Both the position numbers and the translations under genes were made by a program. The notes under the pieces were generated by a model, which was not told the origin of the DNA, ran no database searches, and saw only the letters and a list, made by a program, of their open reading frames with translations. Shown in pieces: positions 11,634 to 23,192 of a stretch of DNA of 64,000 nt; positions within the stretch are counted from its first letter, which is position 1, and each line of letters starts with the position of its first letter. The stretch covers positions 4,898,001 to 4,962,000 of the forward strand of contig CP071494.1 of assembly GCA_017354895.1 (NCBI GenBank), written 5' to 3'. The stretch is from Podospora comata (taxonomy: Eukaryota > Ascomycota > Sordariomycetes > Sordariales > Podosporaceae).

Positions 11634-13014
11634 TTAGAGACCAGGGTCTATCTAAAGAATAAGATGGTTATGGAATATGCTTACCGTAACACGATACCAA
11701 TGGGTTGCGCCCACGCCCTATGTGTTGAAAGCAGTTTAGCTCGGGCCTTCTGGTTCCAGGCAACATCATTGGGCACTTACTTCATTTCCCATGTACCCGT
11801 CAACCTCTTCTTCCACCATCACAGAGTCAAAGCCGGATTCATCGAGGATACTGTCCCGATCAAGAATTAGATCTTTGCCCACCACCTTTCCTTCCAAGTC
11901 AAAGAATCTTTTAGCAGAATAGGTCGCGCCGTGGGGCGAGGGATCGTCGATTTTGTACAGAAGGCTCTTCGGCTTCCTTGATCGCATATGGATATCAATC
12001 CGATCAATATAACCATCATCATCATCATCATCCTCATTATATTCCGATTCATAAAATCTTCCATGCAACTCCCATAATCTTGCTTTTTCAAGACAGCGAC
12101 GAAGAGTTGGAATGGAAGCTGCTGAGAGATCTTTGAGAACACGGGCCTGTGCCGAGTCTCTATTCTTCAGGGCAGTGAGCGAGACATTGGCTTCGGTGTA
12201 TTGATATTCCAGGATGTGATACACAGACTCCATGTCTTGAGAGTCCAGCCATTTCTGAAGAGCGACGCGAAGGGCTTGAGTTTCGGAAGCTAGGGAGTGG
12301 CGGCATGGGGCGCTCTGGCGTAGGATCGATGGCGAGGTTGTAAGTCAAAACCCAATGATAGCCGGAGGTGACAGGTAGAACCTCGTGTGTCACGTCCGAA
12401 TACCAGCAGATGAACAATTGTGCGGCTTCGGACGTTTTGTAAACCTTGCGGCTGGCCACAGTGTGTGACTACCATGTCACCACCCTCATGCGCTGAAGGC
12501 AGGCAGATGACAATTGTGCCAAACATGCCGGGTATCTTTTCGGTGTGTGGTTTGAAAAGGGCACCCTTCTCGTAGATGAGCATTTTGTAAATTTCAGCTC
12601 TAATGGGTGCGTCGATGCCCAGTTCCTTGTCGATCTCGGTACAGGTGTCGTTGAGGTAACCTGGCCATTCTGTGTTCCGGAGCTCAAACTGCGTAGGGCC
12701 CAACTCCCGCGGGTTGTGAACCGTCGTATCAACCAGAGTCTCGTTTCCCTTGCCATACGGGGCTTGCCGTGCGCACTTGATCAACTTGTCTGCCTGGGAT
12801 TGAGACAGAAGCATTTTCACATGTGCAACATTACGAACGCAGATGCCAGCAGGGGGGTGGGTCGGAAGTTGGTCGAAAGTAGCAAAGCATCCCGCTGGCT
12901 GGATGGTTTTGAGAGCAGCAGTTAATTGTGCTTTCTGCGCTTCGTACTTGGGAGCGACAGGAGACGGGGAGTGCCAGTGGGGTCCTGGGAGTCGAAGTGG
13001 TTGAAACTCACCAT
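11634..13014 (-). pseudogene. disrupted 2OG-Fe(II) oxygenase (prolyl 4-hydroxylase-like)
   Basis: Reads from ATG at 13014 leftward. Recognisable blocks in order: KTIQPAGCFATF, QAPYGKGNETLVDTT, LIYEKGALFKPH, PGMFGTIVICLPSAHEGGD, KVYKTSEAAQLF, THEVLPVTSGYHWVLTYNL, ASETQALRVALQKWL, VYHILEYQYTEANVSL, a Tyr/Asp-rich loop, VDGYMGNE and ATHWYRVT. These lie in three frames. A one-base frame change occurs near 12447-12455 (between GGQ-like and KVYKT) and another near 12293-12320 (after LAIDPT). A further change near 12965-12985 would be needed to use the ATG at 13014. The C-terminus spans a 63-nt intron (11718-11780), a 33-nt exon (11685-11717), another intron (11652-11684) and a short final exon ending at 11634. 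The iron motif, normally HxD, reads His-Thr-Glu-Lys without the Asp, and the usual GYR reads GYH. It looks dead; sequencing error is the alternative for the frameshifts only. Confidence 0.75.
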
Positions 13015-13373
13015 TGTCGGATGTTGGAGTGATCAGGGGGTGTAGTTGAACGCGCTTGGCGATGGATTACTTGAGATTAAGTAGGTGGTGCTGTGGGTTG
13101 ATCTTTATGGGTCAAGGCGCGATGGTGGAAGTGCTCCTGAGCGCCATTGTTTGTTTTCATTGATGTTTCCAATAAACAAACTCGTACAGTCAGGCAAACA
13201 CAGTTGTTGCAATGTGGAACAAACTAGGGTTAGGAAATACCTTGTATTGCATTGGGTTCAAGAAAGAGAGCAACAACATGCTTTCCAGGCTGGTTTCAGA
13301 TTATCACTATTGCTTCTTCTCATGATCAAGACTATCTAATCTCCTCCGCCAACGTTCACCCCACCGTTGATCC
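13015..13373. other. intergenic
   Basis: Upstream region of the oxygenase relic and 3' region of the FAD protein gene. No other feature is seen. Confidence 0.35.
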
Positions 13374-16240
13374 TTATCGAGCAGCAACATCTTGAATACG
13401 ACCATCATCATCGACCCTAAACAACGCTAGTGCCATAGCATCCGAAAACATTGACCCAGGAGGCCGCTTGACGCTCAACATTCTCGTCAAGTTGATGGCG
13501 GGGTCTGGTGACACTGGGCTGACAGCGATTGGGCCCGGTGACCTCGAACGCCTAGCAGGAGACTGATATCTGTCTCCATTGCCACCCATACAAGGCACAT
13601 CCAGATTCTGGGACAGATTTGGATGCCTCCAGCGGTCATTAGAACTCACTGATGAGACAGGCGATGGCAGCACCCTCTCTTTCACGGCACTTCGCCTGCT
13701 CAAAGTGCCTGCAGATCGCTGCACGTTACCACTGGAATTGGTGATCCCAAGGCCGCCGTTCATGCTCAGACCTTCCATCTGGGCAGCCATATTCCCCATC
13801 TCACCCGGGGGCGACAGTGACCGCTGTGGGCTGAGGTCCCTTCCCCTCATTGGCGATTTCGATCTTTGTGCGTTCATCCTCATATTCTCGTACAAGTTTG
13901 CCGGTCCGGGGGAGGCTCCTCGAGAGGCGTCCTTCTTTCGACTGTCTCTGTCCAGCAACTTCCAAACGCTTTCGAGCCAGGCGACTTTCTCCATGGGTTT
14001 AGTCGAGCGAATGGGGAGAACCTCGGCGCCTGTCATTTCGCGAGTCGGCCAGGGGAAACTGACAGCCATCTCACGAAGGGTCTGGCTGTGAAGCTGCCGA
14101 AGAACGATGCGGATCTGTGGTTCGATGTTTGCCTCGGGAGGGAAGTGCCAGTCGAGACGTTGCTCAAGACGGCTAGCAATCTGTACCATGGCTCCTACCA
14201 ACCTGCAGTATAATGTTAGCAATCTCGGTCAAACGACCAGGGGAGCCAGGATTCTTACCACTCAATAGCAACCTCGTCAGGAACAGACCTGGCCTTGTCT
14301 AACAGCCAACCCAACATCTCGGGCGAACCTGACAGATTCAGAATAGGGATACTCCGCTTGTCGTGTTCCCGATTCTGGAGTTTCATGATGAAGTCGTTGT
14401 ACTCCTTCATGGCCTTCAGCTCCAAGCCAGCAAATTTGCCACCTCTCAGCGCATGGCAAATTTCATCACCAAGAGCGATACCAGCCTTGATGCCGCTGTT
14501 CAACCCACGACCTGGCCAAAAGTGCACAGTCATGGCTGCGTCGCCTGCTACAGCAACAAGAGCGTGAGGCCTTGTGACTGATGAGGAGTCTGACAGCGGC
14601 AACATATGGACGCCTTCTCTCACCGCTTGGACCACGATGGGAATCCGCACCACGTTGATCACCTCGCTCTCCTTGAACCCGAACAGCTTGAGTCCATCCT
14701 CAATCGCTTTCCACAACGGCGAGTTTCGGTCCTCTGAAGGGGCAAACACCCTGCCCTCATCGAAGCCCTCGGGGATGCTTCCATCAAGTCTTCTCAGACA
14801 AGCCGGACGGCCAAAGTGAATCGGTTGTCCGTCGACGCTGACCATTTTGTGCCACTCCTCCTCTGTCAGTTGCATGTTGAGGTAGCCTCTCCCGTCATGA
14901 TCGCTAGCGTTGAGCAAATACCTCGTCTGTCCCAACGTCAAAAACATATTCAGGGGTTGGCTCCACGGAAGCCCATTTCTCGCGCCCCTGTCAAAGGCCA
15001 AGCCCAGAGCATAACTCTTTCCCCTTTCTGTCTCGTACCCATCAAAATAACTCTTTCTAACCCACGACGCCGCGCCATCGGTACCCAACAGCACGTGGAA
15101 ATCACCGCACTTCCCAGCTGCCAGCTCCTCCCTAGTCACACCCTCAGCATGCAAGTGAATCAACCCGGAAAACTCCTCCGTCTGGCAATGCTTGAGAAAC
15201 CGATCCTCCACCTTTCTGATTTGGATATTGGCGCTCCCTGGCCAGACTCTTTCCGGCCTGCCCGCGAACAGAGCCTCATACGACCTTGGCGACAGAAGAT
15301 TGGTGACGGTGTCCTGGAGTGTCACGACCTGGTCTCTTCTCTTGGCCGTGGCAGGGTAGTCAACCTTTCCTTCAGGGGTGATGATCCATCTCCTTTCCCA
15401 GACGTGGACTTCGACTTTGCCCCTGCCGCGCTCGGCGAGGGATATCGCGGATGCTAGGCCGGTGGGCCCGCCGCCGATGATGCACACCTTGAGTCGACCG
15501 GAAGGGTACAGCATCCTGATCAGCTCTCCGGGCGGCAGCGGGGAGAGGTTTCTCTGGAGGGCGGGATCGAAAAAGAAATCCAGCACAGCTCGGGCACGGT
15601 CTGTGTACGGGTTCTCGGGCACGCGAGCTTTGAGGAGCATGTACCGGACGGCTTGGAGCAGCGGGGTGACGGTAAAGGACGCATGGCGGTTGCGGTAGAG
15701 TAGAGTCTGGACGGCATAGGCGAGAGCGGGAACGGTCCTGTTGTAAGAAGGGTCGGCAAGGATAGCTCTCAGCTTGTCGATGGCGGTAGTGTCGCCACTC
15801 ATTGAGACGATTCGGAGGAGGAAGATGCGGGCTCGGTCGATATCCGACCGGGAGACATCTTCAGCTCCCCAGGCATCTTGGTACACTTTGGGGAACAGAA
15901 TGGCGTCTTCCTCTTGAGGGTTTGCACCGTTGCTGGAGGGGTTACCGCTCGTTCCGGCTAGTGGGGTGGAAGAAGGTGTGATTTGAACAGAGGGAGGTGG
16001 TGATGAGAAGGATGAAGAAGAAAAGCTCGCGCTGAGGCGGTCTCGCAACCTGGTACCGCTTGGGGGGGCCAGAGTCTTCCCTCCTCCCAACATCCTGGCT
16101 GTTGACTGGTGTTTGCGTTTGGATCGAGCTGCAAAAAAGGGCTGACCGTATTCGACCGAGAATAAAGAGGATCGAGGTGGTTGCTTTGGAACAGGATCTG
16201 TTGATGATGTTAATAATCGACTTGAGAACGTGGTTGGCAT
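13374..16240 (-). CDS. large FAD-dependent monooxygenase-like protein
   Basis: Exons 16240-14259 and 14202-13374 (56-nt intron, donor GTAAGA, branch GCTAAC, acceptor CTGCAG, splitting a Trp codon) give 936 residues. Residues 1-245 are a Ser/Pro-rich leader then a helical region. The FAD dinucleotide-binding motif IIGGGPTGLASA is at about 255-265, followed by an acidic-aromatic VHVWERRW end of the ADP-binding fold. A second FAD contact motif, VAVAGDAAMTVHFWPGRG, is near 562-579 and matches the GD motif of PHBH-type hydroxylases. After the splice comes a coiled/helical part with REMAVSFPWPTREM, then a Ser/Pro/Arg-rich low-complexity tail of about 200 residues. The long extra N- and C-terminal regions set it apart from small aromatic hydroxylases. 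Substrate and partners are unknown. Confidence 0.85.
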
Positions 16241-17683
16241 TTTTGACGGTATTCCTTCTGCTGTTGTTCTTCAAGAGCACAATGTTGCTGAAAGAAACAG
16301 CTAGATAAGAAGAACAACTTACAGGGAGTAAGTCTTGTTGGTTTGGGAGTCTTAACTACGTATTTCACGATGTCTGTTGGGCTTAAAGCATCAACAGCTG
16401 GTTCATCGGGCTGGGATTAGATAGCGTCGTAGTGCCTGAAAATGCCAGAACAAATCAACACGCAGCGTGGCACGACCCAGAAGAGATGCTGTGGGTAAGG
16501 TGTCAACGACAAACAAAGCGCAGCAACAGAGCCGTAATCGTCTGATTTTCCACCACGGTTTGCGGCGTTCCAGAAAGACGGGGGAGCAGGCCTTATTATG
16601 GCCCCCTTGGTTGGATCTAGGTAGGTATGGCAACCATCGGGGACAAAGAAACATGCTGGGCTTCGCCTCAAACCCACCCATGTCCCAGCATCTGCAATGG
16701 ATGGTTGGTCCCGGGCGGTAGTGAACCTCGCCAACCACCTTGGCGGGTATTGAGCCTTCCGGCTACACAGTGGCATCAATGCCGTGGATCAACGAGCATC
16801 TGACTGCCAAGCACCTGTCTCGATGCGAAGGTGGACATCGTTGTTGGGTTCGCAAGTCCGACGTAATTTGTGTGCGGCGTCAAGCATCAGAAGTGGTTAT
16901 CCAAAGATAAGATCAGGTGGGTAGCATCCAAAAGCTGGATGCACAGTCGAATGGTGGCGTCGACCAGTCACATAAGTGCGGCTTGCATTTGGCTGCATGT
17001 TTGCCATGTCGGTGCAGTTCACCGCAAGACCTGACTGGATTTGATATTTGATAGGCGTTGACGGCTTTTGCCCGGGCTTTCTCAGGGAGGCAGGAAGGTT
17101 GCAACCAAGAGGGCAGCTGTTATGCTTGATGTCGAGATGGACTGGCTTGAGAAGCGTTTTACCGCTTGAATGGTCATTTTTAGGTGCTGACCGTGCTCGG
17201 CTGACACTGATGCAAAAAGGATAGGTATATCGGATAACCATCCTGTTGGCGAAATACCTATTTTGGTGGCCTTGAATGGTCAACACAGGCGTTGACTCAC
17301 CGGATGCATCAAGTACCGCGCCTATTTGCACCACAAAGCAGGGGGCTGTTGTGGAGCCATGTTCTGGACCCCAGCGCTTAAATGTTCTAAATTTACTTGT
17401 GACCCCGCCTTCCCACAAAATATCTTCAAGCTACCTTGCAGGTCTCATCGAGCTACCAGCGACAGGCTTGTCGCTCTCCTCGAGTTCAAGACTCCCTGGC
17501 TCTTTCTCACATTTTAACCATTGTCAAAGAGGACGGCATCCCCTACTACAATGACATGGGACACGACAAGAAACTCTCACTAGACAGATTGCTTGATTCA
17601 ACATGCTGATAAATGATTTCTTCATTTTTTAGGTCTGTAACTACACCCCATTTTCCATTTCCCCATCCCTACCAACGTCCAAT
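16241..17683. other. 1.4 kb intergenic
   Basis: Upstream of the FAD protein and downstream of the secreted protein gene. A minus-strand open frame at 16897-17418 has no recognisable features or codon character, and no gene is called. No repeat or transposon end is evident. Confidence 0.4.
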
Positions 17684-18330
17684 CTAGCACCTGGCGGTCT
17701 GAATGGCATACACAGTGGTGCACCCGATGTTGTTGCACGCGTTGGGATCAGAGCAAGGGAACGAAATGGCCGCCGTGGGAAGAGGACCGTCACATCCGCA
17801 AGGACGGGTCAGAACGGACGTGGTGGTGCACTGAGGGACGAAACAGCTTCTGCACGCCGTGGCCGTCTGGGTGATCGTCGGGCAGGCCGCACCACACGGC
17901 TTGGTGAGAGTCGAAGTCGAGGTTTGCGTCACGGTGGCGGTGATGGTTTGCTTGACGGTCGATACAGCAGTGGTGGCGCTTGTGATGGTGCGGGTGGCAG
18001 TTGCCGTCGTGGTGCTGACAGTGGTGATGGTGCGGACGACAGTAACACTGACGGTGGAAGCTGGAGGAGCGGGAAGTGTGAGTGTTGACGTCGCTGTCGC
18101 TGTTGTGGTCTTGACATCGGTCTCGGTCTTGGTGACAGTAGCCGTCACAGTCTGTGTTTCTGTTGGAAGACCAGGCCGACCAGTCCTGACGGTGGATGGT
18201 GTCAGGGTAATTTGGCCGAGAATGCCGCTATGTTGTGGTTAGCAACGGGTACAGTACAGTACTCGAAGGCTTGAGGGGAGGAAGCCTACCTGGCGGCGAG
18301 ACCGAGGACAAGAACAACGTTGGAAAGCAT
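17684..18330 (-). CDS. small secreted Thr/Val-rich cysteine-containing protein
   Basis: Exons 18330-18290 and 18227-17684 (62-nt intron, donor GTAGGC, acceptor ATAG) give 194 residues. The first exon encodes only the start of a signal peptide (MLSNVVLVLGLAA). Residues 30-115 are built of alternating Thr/Val/Ala (TVTATVTKT and similar), a likely O-glycosylated stalk. The C-terminal 75 residues hold about 12 cysteines (CGAAC, CRSC, CGCDG, CNNIGC and a final Cys), suggesting a disulfide-rich domain. It resembles fungal cell-wall or effector-like secreted proteins, but I do not recognise a family. No GPI signal is evident. The CBM1 protein at 47.7 kb has a similar Thr/Val stalk. Confidence 0.8.
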
Positions 18331-19056
18331 TGTGAGTGACGGGAAAAAAGAAGAGATTGGTGTGTATCTCGAGACTTGTTTATCCTCACCTCACGATGCC
18401 ACGCTTCCCAAGACTCTTATAGTTCGTGCAAACAACAAAACTGCAGGCCGTCAAGCTGGGGTATGGAAGCGGACATCTTGGCAATGGTAAACAAGCTGAC
18501 TTGACATATTGAATTATATTTCACGGAGCATCCGCATTCAGTAAACAAGGCACTCTTGTTTCTATAATGAGGTACGCAGGGAGCACTAAACGAGCCGGTA
18601 TAACCTGGTCGTTGGGTTCTTGTTTATTTTCTGGTCTGCTTTTTGTGTAGAGTTTGGTCCAGATCGCACCTAGAAGGGAGGTTGAACCAATCGCATTTGC
18701 TGCTCTGGGGTAAGCTGTTGTATGCCGTCTATATTGCCGTTGCAACGACGACGCTGATTTTGGGCGAACCCTTTGCCAATACAATTAAGCGGTCAATATA
18801 CCCGCTCCCGTTTCCAGGAACCACAACAGCGATTTAATCTTTAAGGTTGCTATAAATACTAATGCGACGAGGAGTTGCACCTTCCTGCAATCTACTGCCC
18901 GGAAGGGTCCGCGATACCGAGAAAATTCACATTTTGAGACCATCAGTTGGCTGGATAGATGCAACAGCATGCTTTTCCCCCCGAAATCGGCATCTCTTTC
19001 CGGCAACTAATTCCATTAACGTGGGCTTATTAGTCACTCAAGATAGCTACCTTGTC
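18331..19056. other. intergenic
   Basis: Promoter of the secreted protein gene and 3' region of the kinase-like gene. A TATAG near 18419 may serve the secreted gene on the minus strand. No gene is supported. Confidence 0.35.
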
Positions 19057-20370
19057 CTAGACAAATTCCCCAGTCGCAAGGAGAACTTTGCCTTTATTCT
19101 CTGGTAAACTCAAGTCATGAGAGGAGGGGCGCTGCCATGCCATGTACGGTTGGCCAGCCATAATCAACCTCTGCCGCATCTCAGACTCTCTCGGTTCCAT
19201 GACACCAGAACAGTCAACCAATGGGGGGTCGGGTAGTTCCGGCCATTCAACAGGGTTTCGGGCCACCTCTTCTGTCTCCGGATTCACCTCGGCAGCTTTA
19301 CGGCGTTCGACCCATGCCTTGAGGACCCGGAGAAACTCGGAGACATCGGCGTCGAGATTCACTTCTGGGTCCTTTTCCCAGAGATCGGCAGCTAGAAGTT
19401 GGACTCCATCTATCTCATACGGGCTCTCACCGTCGAATACGTCGCCGAGACTCCGTGTGATAACGTCGAACATGGCAACGACGACGAGGTCAACATCGCT
19501 GATTTCTGGCTTCTCGCCAAGAGGAAACGCTGAGTTGAAGTCGAAGAGCAAAAGGTTATCAGTTCTCTCGTCAATGAGGAGGTTCCATGACAAGACATCG
19601 CCGTGGACCACTCCCAATTCAAGATTCAAGAAGTCGACTGTCTATTAGGAAAATGTAAATGTCAGTATCGACGGGTCCATATCCCTGAGCAGGGCCAGAC
19701 TAACCTCTATCAGCTGGTGCAAGTATTTCAATTTGAATAGCCGTGTCTTGGAATCGTCGAGAGTGCCACCTGGTATGAAGTCGGTGGTAAAACCAACGAT
19801 CTTCTCAACACCCTTGACTGTCTCGGTGACGAGGCGATCAAACGACACAATGTTCGGGTGAGTACCGCGAGCGTGCATGCCAATGATGCAGTTGACTTCC
19901 TCCCAAAAGGCCCCAATGTTGTTTTCGTAGACAAGATACTTGAAAGTCGCCTCTTTCGTATGACCTTTGGGGATATCGTAGGCTACGCGGTCGACCTGAA
20001 GTCCGAGTCGGTCCAGCTCAACAAGGTCGGAACGGTGGACTGAGGGTAGGGCCGGGGGGAACTGGTCCCTTGTCCAATAGCACGGAATCATAGTATAATC
20101 CTCTTCGACTTCGGAGCCTTGATCGATGAGTTCATTGCCGTCAGGGCTGACCTGGATCCAGACCGAATCCGATCGTATGGCTCCACTGTCGACAAATTTC
20201 GCCAGGATTTTGAATACGACATCCTCATCACTGGTATCCTCGTTCATGTATAATTTGATAGCGCGCCGCTGGTCAAAGTCGAAAACCAAGGCATATTGGC
20301 CTCTCGGTGTCCAGCTGGACTTGCTCAAAGTGAACCGCTGGTCTAGATCGCAATGCTCGAAGAAGGTCAT
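19057..20370 (-). CDS. protein kinase-like / phosphotransferase-fold protein
   Basis: Exons 20370-19705 and 19641-19057 (63-nt intron, donor GTTAGT, branch CTGAC, acceptor AATAG) give 416 residues. A kinase-like fold is shown by FDFDQRRAIKLY (candidate ATP-binding Lys39), by VVHGDVLSWNLLID at about 233-246 (catalytic-loop HGDxxxxN), and by LLLFDFN at 252-258, where the metal-binding Asp256 is kept but the Gly of DFG is Asn. HGD rather than HRD points to the atypical kinase/aminoglycoside phosphotransferase side. Fungal genomes carry many such proteins next to accessory genes. Whether it is active, and on what, cannot be said. It is transcribed away from the next gene with 1 kb between starts. 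Confidence 0.8.
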
Positions 20371-21372
20371 GGCGCTTCCCGTAGGCAACCTGGAACTGAG
20401 GAATGGGTAAGATATGTAGCGTGCGAGTTTCTAGCGATGAAATTGACGGTGGATTATCGGATGTCTAAAAAAAGAGGCTTTGCAGCTCATATGTGATTGT
20501 TGAAGTAGGTAGGTAAGCTTGTGTGCACTGGAGGTTATTTTTAGCATGGCACATGACCTTGTAGCCTCGGACAATTCACTTGATTATGACCAAATACACC
20601 TCCTACACCTTGGACTGTCCAACAATCCTGGATATCTATCATCACTGCGGCGTTCGAGGACTGGATGGGGCTAAATTGGACTTTTTTTCGAGTTGGCTGG
20701 TGGCCGCCTGACACCGCAGAAACACAGGAAAAGCTCAACAACTGCATCACAGCGCCGTATCGCCTTGTTTTGAATACTCGGACGTTTGGATACATTCTCG
20801 TAAAGCTGTGAGTGCGAGTACCTATTTATGTATTGTCTAGGTAATGTTGAAAGCGAAGGAGACTCAAGTTGGCTCTTGTTCACTATGGAAAGTGTTCTCC
20901 ATGGGGATAAGGTACCTACATTGCCCTGTTTCAATACACCTCTTGAAACTTTCCCGTCAGAGAGGTCTTTTAATCCGCGCCAGATTATTATTCTGGTCAC
21001 CAAGAATGGATGAGCGGCGAAGACCACAAGGCCAACTTCAACACCGACTTTCTTGTTTCAACCTGTGGTCATCGGCGATACGTGCTCACCTTCGTACGGG
21101 CAACCAACGATTTTAGACTGTCAGCCCGTAGAGAGGATTCATCTTGTTAAGGTAGTTGCTGGCCTGAATGATGCGCTCTTAGTGTTGAAAGCAGCTATAT
21201 ATATATATGGTGCAAAACTCCCTCTGAAGTTGTTTCTGATTTTACAAGCTTCAATTCATATCAGTTCAGTTTTCTTTTGTATACCTAGCTACCGCTGTAT
21301 ACACCAAGTTTCTACCTACTCCAGCAAACAATATCCTCAAATCAGCCCCTTCCACCTCCAGAATCCCTCGCC
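20371..21372. promoter_or_regulatory. divergent intergenic region with AT tract
   Basis: One-kilobase bidirectional upstream region of the kinase-like gene (minus) and the minisatellite-tail gene (plus). A TATATATATATA tract near 21197-21209 and a CT/AC-rich leader at 21290-21370 serve the plus-strand gene. No gene lies inside. Confidence 0.45.
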
Positions 21373-22702
21373 ATGGCTGCTAATATCACACCAACGGAAG
21401 CCCGGGCACGGGACGACTTTCACCAGATGATGCGAAATACTTTCCAATCATGTGCCGTCGCTACCGAGCCTCCTTATCAAATTGTCGGCGACAGTGTCAG
21501 AGACCCCACATGCAACTGCTTCGGATGGGCTGTTTGGAATTCAGACTGGGAAGACACCACTGACACTTACACCCTCCGTGGGCGGATCAATGCCCAAACA
21601 TGGGCCCAGCTGGAAGAAGATTGCAAGAGCCCTGCATACCCGCCGTGTTCCTGTTTGCTAACCGAGCTTTAGTTGACAAGCGCAAGTTTTACGAGCTTCC
21701 ATTGAATACCTCTCGCCAAGTCGGCGACGTTGAGGTAAATATCATAGCCCCTCTCAACAATATGCTGCGTACGAAGAAACTGATTTGGCATTGCCTTTGC
21801 AACAGGTGTACCAAGCACCGCACTACTCTGGACCGACGCATGCTCACAAGATCCTGGACCCGGCCAACAATGTATGCGCCTCCAAGCAGGAAGACTGGGC
21901 AGCAATCACACATGACGGCGCGCTTCTCACTTCCCATATCCCTGGTGACAACCGCAGATTCAAGTATGGCAATATTGCAAGACTGTACCGCCGAGACGAG
22001 GCGAAACATAATGAAAGATGTAAGACTACCTACCTATCTAGGTAGTATCTTGTGTCTTGATATGAGAAAGGCAAAAGATGAAGTCAAAGTTTAGCTGGCT
22101 AACAACATGCGCCACTAGGGACCCGAACTTCCCGATCCAATCGCAAGATTAGAAAGACGGATGCCGAGAAGACCAAGTCGGGCAAGACACAAGAAAAGAA
22201 GAGGCCGGCCGGCGCACTGAAGAAGGATAGCGGTACCAAGAGGACCAAGACAGCGCCCGCAACTGCTAAACAAGTAAAGGCGGATATTGCCACAGCGCGA
22301 AGCCACCTGCTCAAGAAGTTTGCTTTGTGGAAAAGCCACAGCCCTCCTAGTAAGGCGGCTTCTACTCCGGCAAAGGGCGCGAAGGGCGCCGCCCCTGTCA
22401 AGGGTGCGACTCCCGGAAAGACTACTACCCCTGGTCAAACTGCTACACCCGGCAAGACTCCTACTCCCGGCAAGACTCCTACTCCCGGCAAGACTCCTAC
22501 TCCCGGCAAGACTCCTACTCCTGCTCCCGGCAAGACTTCTACTTCTACTCCCGGCAAGACTCCTATTCCTACTCCCGGCAAGACTCCTACTCCTACTCTC
22601 GGCAAGACTTCTACTCCTACTCCCGGCAAAACTCCAACTCCCAGCAAGACTGCCACTCCCAACAAGACCACTTTGCCATCCAGACCGGCTACGAGAAAGT
22701 AA
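21373..22702 (+). CDS. Cys/GDVEVY/His-type protein with repetitive basic tail
   Basis: Exons 21373-21622, 21673-21734, 21806-22019 and 22119-22702 give 369 residues. The first intron uses GC-AG ends (GCAAGA donor, branch GCTAAC); the others are GT-AG. The N-terminal domain has NCFGWAV (Cys47 and Cys49), [17 protein letters not shown] at about 99-106 and GPTHAHKIL with His116/His118. This resembles DUF7689-type proteins, and the Cys ... GDxxxY ... His order recalls NlpC/P60 cysteine peptidases, which is inference. The second half is Lys/Arg-rich and ends in a run of TPTPGK units coded by a 15-18-nt minisatellite. No signal peptide is seen. The basic tail could bind nucleic acid or target the nucleus. 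Function unknown. Confidence 0.7.
22408..22672 (+). repeat. coding minisatellite, Thr-Pro-Gly-Lys units
   Basis: Around 15 imperfect copies of an ACTCCCGGCAAGACTCCT-like unit (15-18 nt, some with an extra ACTCCT) lie inside the last exon. All units stay in frame and encode [13 protein letters not shown]. Near-identity of the central copies suggests recent slippage, so length probably varies between strains. Confidence 0.9.
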
Positions 22703-23192
22703 GCAAAGAAGTCCTGCCTTGCTTTGGAGTCAACGAACAAGTGAGATTTCTTTTTCTTTTGTTGGAGTCTACAGTGAGTAGCGGAAGCCTACCTGCGGTC
22801 AGGAGGTTTAAGGATGAGCGAATATATAGAGGATAATTCTGGATAGACGTAAAAGGAGTTTTGGGTTTTATTGGGATGCACCCCTGGAGGGTGGAACTGG
22901 CTGGTCCAATATAATTGTTTTTGCTGAAAAGGTGTTCCACTCTTTCTTTGCGTCCTAGGCATCACTCCACTCTCATTGACGTTAGACCTTCATGTTCTCG
23001 AAAGGCAAAGCAGTGTGGCCGAATTATCAACTGTGGGATCGGTAGATTAGCCCTGAAAATACATCCCACTTCAGTCATCAGCAACCACCTGGCTGAACTC
23101 AATCCAAAGGCTTCCTGCCATAAACGACATAGCTGTAAAGACACATCAGATTAGCGCCTTTTGAAGCCCGTTGAGCTTGGGTAGGTAAGTAC
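22703..23192. other. convergent 3' intergenic
   Basis: Between the stop of the minisatellite-tail gene and the end of the methyltransferase gene on the other strand. No gene is supported. Confidence 0.4.

Noticed and set aside
12985-13014. 27-nt GTGAGT...CCCAG candidate intron at the start of the oxygenase relic
   Set aside because: Too short to splice, and being a multiple of three it does not repair the frame.
16897-17418. 173-codon minus frame in the 16-17.7 kb gap
   Set aside because: Composition resembles noncoding DNA and nothing is conserved that I can name.
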